From Methanolinea sp. UBA277 (GTDB lineage Archaea; Halobacteriota; Methanomicrobia; Methanomicrobiales; Methanospirillaceae), in the NCBI GenBank assembly GCA_002499905.1, contig DANP01000020.1:62001-126000 (forward strand): a stretch of DNA of 64,000 nt, written 5' to 3'. Below, piece by piece: positions 34,851-42,780 of the stretch. Each line of letters opens with the position of its first letter. Position 1 is the stretch's first letter. The notes under the pieces are model-generated. The model had not been told where the DNA came from. It saw only the letters and a program-made list of their open reading frames with translations, and did not search any database. The position numbers and the translations under genes were made by a program.

Positions 34851-36107
34851 ATGGACTGGTACCAGCAGCGGATCAGTCAGGAACGGCGTGAGCATAGCAT
34901 CGAGATCTTTTGTGTCTCGGAGATCTCCTCCATTATCTCCTCTGTACTTGACGACGGCCGGCTGCAGGACATCTGGGTACGGGGCGAAGTGACCAATTTC
35001 AAGCCCCATGCATCAGGCCACCGCTACTTCTCACTCGGTGAGCAGAAGGATCAGGGGACCTCCGCCCTCATCCAGTGCGTGATGTGGCGGTCTGATGCCC
35101 AGCGGCTCGGCTTCCAGCTGAAGGACGGCATCGACGTTATCGCGTTCGGTTCGGTCAGCCACTATGCCCCCCAGGGGCGCTACCAGTTCTACGTCCGTGA
35201 CCTCCGCCATGCTGGTGAAGGGGAGAAGCATCTCCTCGTCGAGAAGTGGAAGGCGATGCTCACGGCTGAGGGCATTTTTGCCGCTGACAGGAAGAAGACG
35301 CTTCCCCACTTCCCGGAGCGTATCGGCGTGGTAACGTCCGAAACCGGGGCAGTCCTCCAGGACATCAGGAACGTGATCGCACGACGGTTCCCTCTCGAGA
35401 TCATCGTCTCCCCGACCGTGGTCCAGGGCGACCAGGCGCACCTCGAAATCGTGCAGGCCCTGACAAGGCTCGACGGCCGGGTCGATGTAATCATCATCGG
35501 GCGGGGAGGAGGGAGCTTCGAGGACCTCTTCCCCTTCAATCATCCGGATGTGGCCCGGGCCATCTCCTGCTGCACGACCCCGGTGGTGAGCGCGATCGGC
35601 CACGAGACCGATTTCACCCTCGCCGATTTTGCCGCCGATGTCCGGGCGCCGACCCCGTCTGCCGCCGCAGAACTGGTGGTGCAGGACCGGGCGGCCCTCA
35701 GGGAGGGGCTCTCCCAGTTCCACAAGCGGCTGGGGTCAACCCTGGTCTCCAAGCTCGACCGGGCGGCGCGGGAGATCAGCGATCTCCGCACGCGGATCGC
35801 TCCCGTGCGGATGGAGCGGCGGATAGCGGAACGCCGGCAGGACTGCGCGATGATGGCCGAGCGCCTGGCACGAGCCTCCACGGGCAGGATCGACCGGGAG
35901 CGGCTCATCCTGGCCGGAATCCAGGCCCGGCTCGCAGGGAGGGATCCCCTCGCCCTGCTGGAGCGGGGCTACTGTATTCTCGAGAAGGAGGGGAAGACCG
36001 TGCGGAGTGCCCGCGGGATAACCGGGGGAGATATCCTCGGGCTCCGGATGCAGGACGGCAGGCTTGAGATACTGGTACGGGGGGTGACCCATGACAAAGA
36101 GCTATGA
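34851..36107 (+). CDS. xseA: Exodeoxyribonuclease VII large subunit
   Basis: 418 residues. The N-terminal OB domain (W-V-R-G-E-V-T-N-F-K) is followed by the catalytic region with I-G-V-V-T-S-E-T-G-A-V-L-Q-D-I and R-G-G-G-S-F-E-D-L, then G-H-E-T-D-F-T-L-A-D and a long coiled-coil that binds XseB. The enzyme degrades single-stranded DNA from both ends. It is a bacterial-type nuclease, probably acquired by an ancestor of these methanogens. It overlaps xseB by 17 nt. Confidence 0.94.
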   Translation: MDWYQQRISQERREHSIEIFCVSEISSIISSVLDDGRLQDIWVRGEVTNFKPHASGHRYFSLGEQKDQGTSALIQCVMWRSDAQRLGFQLKDGIDVIAFGSVSHYAPQGRYQFYVRDLRHAGEGEKHLLVEKWKAMLTAEGIFAADRKKTLPHFPERIGVVTSETGAVLQDIRNVIARRFPLEIIVSPTVVQGDQAHLEIVQALTRLDGRVDVIIIGRGGGSFEDLFPFNHPDVARAISCCTTPVVSAIGHETDFTLADFAADVRAPTPSAAAELVVQDRAALREGLSQFHKRLGSTLVSKLDRAAREISDLRTRIAPVRMERRIAERRQDCAMMAERLARASTGRIDRERLILAGIQARLAGRDPLALLERGYCILEKEGKTVRSARGITGGDILGLRMQDGRLEILVRGVTHDKEL

Positions 36108-36273
36108 AGAGCTTATCAGCGAGCTGAAGGAGATCATAAAGAAGATCGAGGACAACGAGACGGGGCTCGATGAGAGCATCGCCCTCTATGAACGGGGGGC
36201 GCTCATCATCAGGCAGTGCGAAGAGCTCCTCGCCTCTGCCGAGCTCAGGATCTCCATGCTCGGGCGCGACTGA
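36091..36273 (+). CDS. xseB: Exodeoxyribonuclease VII small subunit
   Basis: 60 residues, helical: S-Y-E-E-L-I-S-E-L-K-E-I-I-K and L-D-E-S-I-A-L-Y-E-R-G fit XseB. Several copies wrap the coiled coil of XseA. The start lies inside the xseA gene, so the two are coupled. Confidence 0.93.
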   Translation: MTKSYEELISELKEIIKKIEDNETGLDESIALYERGALIIRQCEELLASAELRISMLGRD

Positions 36274-36365
36274 ACCTGAGGATCCGGCGCTGCGTTCACC
36301 GGTCACCGTACGTTTGCGGAGCGTGGGTTATCCTTTCTCCACCTGGTGCAGGTCGTCATTCCCTG

Positions 36366-36395
36366 GCAGCCGCCCGGGTGATTTCGCCCGGCTGC
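36366..36395. terminator. Hairpin between convergent xseB and DUF371 genes
   Basis: GCAGCCG (36366-36372) pairs with CGGCTGC (36389-36395), with an inner GGG/CCC pairing. It abuts the stop codon of the minus-strand gene and lies about 90 nt after xseB, so it may serve both strands. Confidence 0.5.
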
Positions 36396-36824
36396 TTATT
36401 CCACCCGGACGGTCATCTCCACCACCAGCTCCGCTCCTCCCTGCAGGAGGATGATGAGCTCCCGCGGCAGCTCCCTGGCGGTCGCATCAGAACGGATGCC
36501 GACCGTTCTCCCGCAGACGTAGTCACTCCTCCTCCAGACGAGATCCGTGGGGTGGTCGAGGGTCATGGCACGGCTCCCCTGCGAGGTGATGGTGACGCAG
36601 CATTCCCCGCAGCAGAGACGGGTGACCAGGACCGCTTTGTCGCTGGCGAGCGCGTCCGCAAAGGCGGACGGGAGTCCGGACGCCCCCGTGTCGGCGGCGA
36701 TACCGATGATACAGTCGCCCTGGCAGGAGAGGTGCTCTTCCCGGGTGATCTCGAAGGTCGTGGGGTGCCGTCCGGTCACGTTCGGGTGACCCCTGCACCT
36801 GATGGTCGCATGAATCTCTCTCAT
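36396..36824 (-). CDS. DUF371 family protein
   Basis: 142 residues from the ATG at 36824. Conserved features are R-G-H-P-N-V-T near residue 10, H-P-T-T-F-E-I-T-R-E near 19, and the C-C-G-E-C-C cluster near 70, compatible with metal binding. The family is archaeal and uncharacterised; the sequence shows no known catalytic motif. Confidence 0.8.
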   Translation of the reverse strand: MREIHATIRCRGHPNVTGRHPTTFEITREEHLSCQGDCIIGIAADTGASGLPSAFADALASDKAVLVTRLCCGECCVTITSQGSRAMTLDHPTDLVWRRSDYVCGRTVGIRSDATARELPRELIILLQGGAELVVEMTVRVE

Positions 36825-36926
36825 GGCCGGTGTATGCATCAAAAGGTCAGGACAGGATATAACACCCCCTCATCATCCCCAATCCTCATATGAGAGAACG
36901 AATCACCTGTAGTCAGGTTGGTGGTG

Positions 36927-37502
36927 ATGCAGAAGATTCTCTACTGCCCGGAGTGCGGGCACGAGGTGGAGCACACGGTACTCTCGGAGACACGGCAGCT
37001 CCGGGTGAGATGCGATGTCTGCGGGACCGTGCACCTGGTTGTCCCGGAAAAGGAGAAGCGCCCCCTCCAGGTCAAGACCATCGTGAGCGAAGAGCGCACG
37101 TCCCGGATCTGCGTAATCGAGTTTGCACCCGGTGAGATCTGCGGGGTCGGGGATCGGCACGTTGCCGAATGCGGCGATGAATATATCGGGGTCGAGGTCT
37201 CGGCAATCGAACGGGGGCCGCAGAGGGTGCGGAGGGCACGGGCGGAAGATATCACATCGCTCTGGACCCGGAAGATCGAGGAAGTCCTGGTCAGGGTCTC
37301 GGTTCACGATGGGAGAAAGACCATCCCCCTCGTGCTGGCAGTCCCGGGAGAGGAACCGTTCGTTGTCGGAGAGGTATACCGGCAGGGAAACCGCCGGTTC
37401 CGGATCGCCCATATGAAACTCCGGGACGGCGCATCCCTCAGGAAAGAGGGGCAGAAAGCGGTTGCCCGCCGGCTGAAGCGGATGTACGGCTACCAGCTAT
37501 AG
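36927..37502 (+). CDS. HVO_0476-type zinc finger protein
   Basis: 191 residues from the ATG at 36927, preceded by GGTGGTG; a TTG three codons earlier is less likely. The N-terminus has a zinc ribbon C-P-E-C and C-D-V-C. The remaining ~150 residues are beta-rich. Archaeal proteins of this type are uncharacterised and may bind RNA or DNA. Its last six nucleotides overlap the end of the convergent thioredoxin-like gene. Confidence 0.78.
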   Translation: MQKILYCPECGHEVEHTVLSETRQLRVRCDVCGTVHLVVPEKEKRPLQVKTIVSEERTSRICVIEFAPGEICGVGDRHVAECGDEYIGVEVSAIERGPQRVRRARAEDITSLWTRKIEEVLVRVSVHDGRKTIPLVLAVPGEEPFVVGEVYRQGNRRFRIAHMKLRDGASLRKEGQKAVARRLKRMYGYQL

Positions 37503-37754
37503 GTATTTTTTTATTGCTTCCTCGAGTTGTTCTCGGTGGACCACCCCTTCGAACCGCTCGACCACGGTGTCATCCTTCAGGATCATGATGGTAGGGGTCA
37601 CGCGGAGCTGGTACTTCTCAATATAAGATCGCTCCATCAGGGGATTGATTGGTTCGATATGGACTGAGAGCGCTTTTTCCACTTCCCGGGTGATCGGCTC
37701 CTGTTCCTGGCAGGCCATGCACCCCTCCTGGAAGAATGAGAGTATCCGTATCAT
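37497..37754 (-). CDS. Thioredoxin-like protein
   Basis: 85 residues from the ATG at 37754; a TATA element 26 nt upstream implies a leaderless message and rules out the upstream frame start at 37787. The active site is C-M-A-C and the cis-Pro loop is V-T-P-T-I-M-I-L. This is a small thiol-disulfide exchange protein; its partner is not evident from the context. Confidence 0.83.
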   Translation of the reverse strand: MIRILSFFQEGCMACQEQEPITREVEKALSVHIEPINPLMERSYIEKYQLRVTPTIMILKDDTVVERFEGVVHREQLEEAIKKYL

Positions 37755-37774
37755 GGAGGAAAAAAAGGGGCAGG

Positions 37775-37785
37775 GATATATATAC
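37775..37785 (-). promoter_or_regulatory. TATA box of thioredoxin-like gene
   Basis: GTATATATATC on the minus strand, centred 26 nt upstream of the ATG, with no ribosome binding site between; the message is probably leaderless. Confidence 0.6.
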
Positions 37786-37793
37786 ACTCTGAT

Positions 37794-38510
37794 CTACGAA
37801 GCCCGGGACAGCCGGAGGATGGAAATATCGGCAACGGAGTACCCGTAGACGACGGTGACCGTATTCCCGGTCTTGTTGCTGACGGTGACCGTCCGGAGGG
37901 CGTAGCCGGGGGTGGTATTGTCATCGGCGCCGATCATCGGCGCGGTGGTGAATCCGAAGATCAGCTGGTCCCCGACCTGGACGTCGGTGAAGTTGCCGCC
38001 GATCCCGGCGAACTCCTCTTCGGTCATCTCCCGCTGAAACCCGGTGTTCTGCTCGAACGGTATGCGCCTGCTCTCCCCCTCCTTCATCCCGATAAGTCCT
38101 TCCGCTATCTGGTTATACTCAGGACCGAGGAATGCAAAGGAGTTCTGACCGCCGCCCGGGAAATACGCAGGGATCGGCTCCACCAGGTTCTCGGTAGTGA
38201 TGTTGACCGGGACGGCCATGGGCGACGCAAGCCAGGCAAGGTTCCCCTGCTCGAGCGTGGCATTGAAGATCCGCTGGTTGGTGGTAAAGACCGTCCTTCC
38301 CCTGTCATCCTTGAGGGTCACATCACAGTAGGCGACATCCCCGCTCTGGGCCGGCTTCATCCCGACCAGCCAGCCGGTGCCAAGCGAGGTAACAATCATA
38401 ATTACGACAAACGCGACACCGAAGATAACCATGGCAGCCTTGGTCCAGTTGAATCCGCTTCCGGATTTCCTGGTGCCGGGGGTATTCTTCCCTTTTTTAC
38501 TGGATGTCAT
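37794..38510 (-). CDS. Membrane-anchored FKBP-type peptidyl-prolyl isomerase-like protein
   Basis: 238 residues from the ATG at 38510; ATG codons at 38528 and 38549 are also possible. A basic N-terminus is followed by one membrane helix (about residues 25-48) and an exported domain with G-D-V-A-Y-C-D-V-T-L-K-D and E-G-L-I-G-M-K-E-G-E-S, typical of archaeal FKBP-like proteins. It probably folds exported proteins at the cell surface. It is divergent from an hsp20 gene across a region with a perfect palindrome, so the two chaperone-type genes may be jointly controlled. Confidence 0.78.
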   Translation of the reverse strand: MTSSKKGKNTPGTRKSGSGFNWTKAAMVIFGVAFVVIMIVTSLGTGWLVGMKPAQSGDVAYCDVTLKDDRGRTVFTTNQRIFNATLEQGNLAWLASPMAVPVNITTENLVEPIPAYFPGGGQNSFAFLGPEYNQIAEGLIGMKEGESRRIPFEQNTGFQREMTEEEFAGIGGNFTDVQVGDQLIFGFTTAPMIGADDNTTPGYALRTVTVSNKTGNTVTVVYGYSVADISILRLSRAS

Positions 38511-38591
38511 TCCTGGTACAATCGCCATGCCGGGACATAAACATTCCATTCCCGGTGGAGCTTGGGGGGGAACAATATTTATGTATTATTA

Positions 38592-38607
38592 ATCCTAACG
38601 TTAGGAT
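38592..38607. promoter_or_regulatory. Operator candidate in hsp20 promoter (16-nt palindrome)
   Basis: ATCCTAACGTTAGGAT is a perfect palindrome located between the TATA-like TTTATGTATT (38578-38587) and the hsp20 start, over the expected transcription start. This is where archaeal repressors such as the heat-shock regulator Phr bind. A second inverted repeat CCACC/GGTGG (38611-38627) lies in the leader. Confidence 0.55.
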
Positions 38608-38646
38608 AGTCCACCCTGTATAGGTGGAACATGGAGGTTGTAGAAT

Positions 38647-39117
38647 ATGGCATATCGCAGACGATACCCGTTCTGGTGGAACTGGCGGGACATCGATGAG
38701 CTGATGACCGAAATGGAGAACCGGTTCTGGGGACCCTCCGGCCGGCTCCTCCCGCCGGGCGGAATCACCGACCGCATGATGCCCGCACTCCGCGGCGAGT
38801 TCCGGGTCGATGTCCGCGAGCATGATGATGAGATCATCGTGGTAGCCGACCTTCCCGGGGTCGAAAAGGAGGATGTGACCATCTCTCTCGTCAACCCGTC
38901 AACCCTCGAGATTTCCTCGGAGAAAAAAGCCGAGAAGGAAGAGAAGGAGGAGGGCTACTACATGCGGGAGCGCGTCTACGGCTCGCTGTGCCGGACCGTC
39001 GCCCTCCCCCACGACGTCACCGATGCCAGTGCCGCCGCTTCCTTCAAGAATGGCGTCCTCGAAGTCAGGCTGAAGAAGACCGAAGTGCAGCGCGGAACGA
39101 GCATCACCATAGAATAG
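38647..39117 (+). CDS. hsp20: Hsp20/alpha-crystallin small heat-shock protein
   Basis: 156 residues. The alpha-crystallin domain starts near residue 55 (F-R-V-D-V-R-E-H-D-D-E) and includes V-V-A-D-L-P-G-V-E-K-E-D-V and the conserved G-V-L-E-V near the end, followed by an I-x-I/E tail. The protein holds unfolding proteins in large oligomers. GGAGG lies upstream of the ATG. The promoter carries the palindrome described above. Confidence 0.93.
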   Translation: MAYRRRYPFWWNWRDIDELMTEMENRFWGPSGRLLPPGGITDRMMPALRGEFRVDVREHDDEIIVVADLPGVEKEDVTISLVNPSTLEISSEKKAEKEEKEEGYYMRERVYGSLCRTVALPHDVTDASAAASFKNGVLEVRLKKTEVQRGTSITIE

Positions 39118-39180
39118 ATCCTGCCCGAAACCTCTTTTTCCGATCTCTTGAAGTGCTTCCACACCGGAAGTGATAGTGCA

Positions 39181-39966
39181 ATGGACAAGAAGAAGGTCAG
39201 GGACTACATGACCTATGACGTCGTCACCGTCGATGTCCACGGAACCGTGCGCGATGTCATGGACAGGATCCGGAAGACCGGACATGACGGTTTTCCAGTG
39301 GTGAACGGAAAAGAGGTGGTCGGGTACATCGCTGCCCGGGACCTCCTCTTCATGTCTCCTGAAACACCGGTTGAGGAGATGATGTCGCGCCACCTGATCG
39401 TTGCCGATCCTGATATGAGCATCAATGATGCCGCCCGGGTCATCTTCCGGTCCGGTATCCAGAAACTCCCGGTCGTGGACCAGGAGAACCGCCTGCTCGG
39501 GATCATCTCCAATACCGATGTCATCCGGTCCCAGATCGAGCATGTCTCCCCGGAAAAAGTCTTCACCTTCATGGCCACCCTGAACAAGCTGCACGGCATC
39601 AATCCCGAGCTCAGGCGTGAGGCCGTCCCCATCGACCAGCTCATCCCCACCCAGTCACGGATATACGAGGATGAGCTCGAAGGACGGATGTACGAGATCA
39701 GGAAAGGACTTGCCGAGCCGCTGATCGTGATCCGCCGTCCGGGAAAACTGATCCTGGTTGATGGCCACCACCGGGCCATCGCCGCAAAGAAGCTGGGAAT
39801 CAAGGCGCTTGACTCCTACGTGATCGAGGTGAACGAGAATATCGAACTTGGCCTTGAACGGACGGCGAAGGCCATGAACCTCCACAACCTTGATGATATC
39901 AAGGTCCTCGACTACGCCCGCCACCCGCTGGTGGCCATCACTCACCGGCTGGTCCGGCGGCCCTGA
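39181..39966 (+). CDS. CBS-domain protein with ParB/sulfiredoxin-like domain
   Basis: 261 residues from the ATG at 39181. Two CBS domains cover about residues 1-125 (V-R-D-Y-M-T and I-I-S-N-T-D-V). The C-terminal half contains G-L-A-E-P-L-I-V-I-R-R and L-I-L-V-D-G-H-H-R-A-I-A-A-K, the ParB-like nuclease/CTPase fold signature. Similar archaeal fusions are uncharacterised; sensing of adenine nucleotides by the CBS pair with an output from the second domain is a reasonable hypothesis. Confidence 0.85.
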   Translation: MDKKKVRDYMTYDVVTVDVHGTVRDVMDRIRKTGHDGFPVVNGKEVVGYIAARDLLFMSPETPVEEMMSRHLIVADPDMSINDAARVIFRSGIQKLPVVDQENRLLGIISNTDVIRSQIEHVSPEKVFTFMATLNKLHGINPELRREAVPIDQLIPTQSRIYEDELEGRMYEIRKGLAEPLIVIRRPGKLILVDGHHRAIAAKKLGIKALDSYVIEVNENIELGLERTAKAMNLHNLDDIKVLDYARHPLVAITHRLVRRP

Positions 39967-39970
39967 CCCG

Positions 39971-39979
39971 TTTTTTTTT
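39971..39979 (+). terminator. T-run after the CBS/ParB-like gene
   Basis: Nine T residues just after the stop codon, at the convergent end of the next minus-strand gene. Confidence 0.5.
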
Positions 39980-41156
39980 ACGATCCCTCGATCCGGGTAT
40001 CGTAGTTCTCGTTCAGGAGGTGCTCCCTGACCACGCTTCCCTCGGGTACCACCACGTCCGGCCAGATCCTGGTCTTGGAATGGACTACGGCCCGGTTCCT
40101 GATCTCCACCCGGGGGCCGATCACCGTATCGTTCTCGATGCTGCAGTTCTCACCGATCACCGTCCCGTTGTCTATGATACTCCCGCTCGCCGTGCTGTTC
40201 CTGCCGAGGGTCACCTGGTTGCAGAGGTGGGATGAGAAGATCTTTGCCTGCCGCCGGATAGTGCAGTTCTCCCCGATGGTCGTGTAGGGGCCGATCAGGA
40301 CATCATCCTCGATGGTGGTGCCTGACCCGATGGCCACCGGCCCGATGATGTGGCAGTTCCTGCCGATCATGACATCGTTGCCAAACATCAGCGGGCCAAT
40401 AATCTGTCCTCCCCGTATCGAGATATCCCCCATGAATCTGGAGAACGGCAGTTCATCAAGCTTCCAGCGCTGGGCCTGGCGCAGCGATGCCGGGCTTCCG
40501 ACATCGGTCCAGTTGCCCCGGGCCAGCCATGCCCGGAGCTGGTGACCCTCTGCCATCAGGAGCGGGAAGAGGTCGCGGGCGAAGTCAAACTTAGTCCCGG
40601 CAGGTATATAGGAGAAGATGTCCGGGCTGCAGACGTAGATGCCGGTGCTGGCAAGGTTGCTGAAGATCTCCCCGGGACCGGGCTTCTCCTTGAACCGCTT
40701 GATAGTGTAGTTCACATCGATCTCCGCGATGCCGTACTCGGAGGGATCGTCGATGCTGATCAGGCCGATCGAGGCCATCGGCTTCTCCCGGCGGTGCTCC
40801 CGGAAAAATTCGAGCAGGTTGATATCGGTCACGTGGTCCCCACCGACTACCAGGAAGTCCTGGCCTTCGAGGTACTCACGGGCGTTCATGACGCTCCCGG
40901 CGGTGCCGAGCTTGGCTTCTTCGTGGACGTAGGTGATATCCACCCCGAAGAGGGATCCGTCACCGAGTGCCTCTTCGATTGCCCCGCCCAGATAGCCGAG
41001 CGTGATCACGACCTCAGTGAACCCGAGGTCGGAGAGGTGTGAGACGAGGTGCTGGATTGACGGCCGGTTCACGATGGGGATGCAGGGTTTCGGCCGCTCA
41101 AAGGTGAGGGGGCGGAGCCGGGTGCCCTCACCCCCGCACATGATGCAGACCTTCAT
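39978..41156 (-). CDS. Sugar nucleotidyltransferase (mannose-1-phosphate guanylyltransferase-like)
   Basis: 392 residues. The N-terminal Rossmann-like domain opens with C-G-G-E-G-T-R-L-R-P-L-T and P-K-P, with G-D-H-V-T-D as the metal-binding site. From about residue 245 the sequence follows a left-handed beta-helix hexapeptide pattern (for example I-G-P-V-A-I-G-S-G). It makes an NDP-sugar, probably GDP-mannose or similar, for surface glycans or N-glycosylation. The nucleotide and sugar cannot be fixed from the sequence. Confidence 0.88.
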   Translation of the reverse strand: MKVCIMCGGEGTRLRPLTFERPKPCIPIVNRPSIQHLVSHLSDLGFTEVVITLGYLGGAIEEALGDGSLFGVDITYVHEEAKLGTAGSVMNAREYLEGQDFLVVGGDHVTDINLLEFFREHRREKPMASIGLISIDDPSEYGIAEIDVNYTIKRFKEKPGPGEIFSNLASTGIYVCSPDIFSYIPAGTKFDFARDLFPLLMAEGHQLRAWLARGNWTDVGSPASLRQAQRWKLDELPFSRFMGDISIRGGQIIGPLMFGNDVMIGRNCHIIGPVAIGSGTTIEDDVLIGPYTTIGENCTIRRQAKIFSSHLCNQVTLGRNSTASGSIIDNGTVIGENCSIENDTVIGPRVEIRNRAVVHSKTRIWPDVVVPEGSVVREHLLNENYDTRIEGS

Positions 41157-41273
41157 ACGGGAGTGTTTCTCCGCAGGGGTTTTAACGGTACTGACAGAGC
41201 GGCCGGATGGTCGCCAGCGGGAGCGGATTGAAAAGCATTTATGCGATTTTGTCCAATCCGTACCTCATTCAGC

Positions 41274-42119
41274 ATGACAGTTCAGTCCCTTGCATCATGT
41301 AACAGGCGGGATCTCATTCTCTCTATCGCTGTTCCGGCGTTTTCTTTCGGCGGAACCGGGGTCGGCATTCTCCTTGAAGAGTTCGGATACATCGAGAATG
41401 CCGGTCTCTTCTACTGGGGATGTCTCATCGGTTCCTTCATCCTTGCCTACCTCGCCTGGGTGAAGCCGCGGAAGGATATCGTCTCCCTTCTCGCACCCAT
41501 GTACGCAGTCATCATCTTCATGGCCGCAGTAGAGATCACCCCGAATATCATCCTGCAGCTCCTGTTTGCAGCGAGCCTGACCGTTCTCGTTGTCCGGCTG
41601 AACATAAGGTTTAGTACTCCGCTGGTCAAAGAACAGGGAGAGGATCCCATGGAGAAATACCTGTACGACTATATGCACCGTATCACCCCGTTCTTCCGAT
41701 CGATCGATCGTGACACTGGCCACGATATCGCGTCGGCCGTTCTGTCCTTCAAGTTTGGTCTGTATCCGAAGGCCATCGAAAGCGCGGATACCGCGGTTTC
41801 CCGGATAACCGGGGAAGGTGCTGCGGCGGCACTCCGGAAGGCGCTGACCATCATCCGGGACCGGGCAGTGAAACTCGAGGAATCAGCAGTCAAAGGATAT
41901 TCCGCGCTTTCCTTCAGCCCCGAGGAGGAGCAGTATCTCGCCATCATCATTCCCGCCGAGCAGATTGAGAACCACGAGAGCTTCACCCTCAACAACGCCC
42001 TCGTGCTCACCTACGCGGTCGCCTACCTCTGCTCACCTGATGACGGTCAGATGCTCGATGAGCACCAGAACTTCGTCATTCAGATCCTTTCGTCCTACAA
42101 GGAACAGATGGGGTTCTGA
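41274..42119 (+). CDS. Hypothetical membrane protein
   Basis: 281 residues from the ATG at 41274; a TATA-like CATTTATGC at 41236-41244 supports this start over the one at 41241. Four hydrophobic helices are seen in the first 115 residues, followed by a soluble helical domain of ~165 residues (with E-K-Y-L-Y-D-Y-M-H-R-I). I do not recognise the family. The arrangement suggests a membrane-anchored cytoplasmic domain. Confidence 0.72.
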   Translation: MTVQSLASCNRRDLILSIAVPAFSFGGTGVGILLEEFGYIENAGLFYWGCLIGSFILAYLAWVKPRKDIVSLLAPMYAVIIFMAAVEITPNIILQLLFAASLTVLVVRLNIRFSTPLVKEQGEDPMEKYLYDYMHRITPFFRSIDRDTGHDIASAVLSFKFGLYPKAIESADTAVSRITGEGAAAALRKALTIIRDRAVKLEESAVKGYSALSFSPEEEQYLAIIIPAEQIENHESFTLNNALVLTYAVAYLCSPDDGQMLDEHQNFVIQILSSYKEQMGF

Positions 42120-42377
42120 CCGTTCATTCCTTTTCCGGGTTTTTCGTACAGTCCCTGAAGGCCCGGCACTCACGCGGTCCATTCTCATGCTCCCGGGGCT
42201 CCGTTCCGCTGCGGTAGCCCACCTGCACCGCTGATGAGCCCTGGAGCGGGGGATTCCCCTCATTCGCATGAAGGATTGCACCCGCACCATGAGGAATGGG
42301 AACAAACGGGCAGGGTGAGGGGGGCTGCGCTCCGGAAATTACCTTATCAGGGTAAAAGGAAGGTGGCGGGCGGGTCT

Positions 42378-42698
42378 TTACAGCGTGTCCAGGCTGATAC
42401 CGTTGAATTCCTGCATGGCCTCGCCGATGGTCTTGACCCCGAAAGCGGTCTGAACCACGTTTAAGTCGAGCTCGATGGCAGCGTCGCACATATAATCGAG
42501 GATATCTATGGAAAGTTCCCGCTGCTGCTTGCTCTTCTTGATCTGGTCAACGAGGGAGGAGATCTTCTCCGGGCTCTCCATACGGAGCTTGGCCAGGCTG
42601 ATCACGCACATGGAGATGCGGGTCAGGTTCCGGTCCGTTCCCGTAATGGTTTCAAAGAAATTCCTGATGATCTGGGCCTGAAAGACCTCTCCACCCAT
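42378..42698 (-). CDS. Small helical protein of unknown function
   Basis: 106 residues, almost entirely helical. The ATG at 42698 has ATCAC/GTGAT as ribosome binding site and a TATA element GTATATAAAA at 42723-42732 on the complement, so it is probably expressed. The C-terminal part (T-A-F-G-V-K-T-I-G-E-A-M-Q) has no known motif. The ~260 nt downstream to the convergent gene end at 42119 contain no gene I can support. Confidence 0.7.
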   Translation of the reverse strand: MGGEVFQAQIIRNFFETITGTDRNLTRISMCVISLAKLRMESPEKISSLVDQIKKSKQQRELSIDILDYMCDAAIELDLNVVQTAFGVKTIGEAMQEFNGISLDTL

Positions 42699-42780
42699 GA
42701 TATCACAAGGTAATCAATACGAGTATATAAAATTATCGGCAAAACCGGGGTAATACAGCCCCCGATCAGGGAAAAAAAGG

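Noticed and set aside
42341..42357. TTACC/GGTAA hairpin as a terminator or riboswitch
   Set aside because: A five-pair stem without a T-run or any conserved neighbour; too weak to call.
42124..42489. 121-codon minus-strand frame with a Cys-containing end
   Set aside because: Starts inside the better supported gene at 42378-42698, has no ribosome binding site and no family signature.
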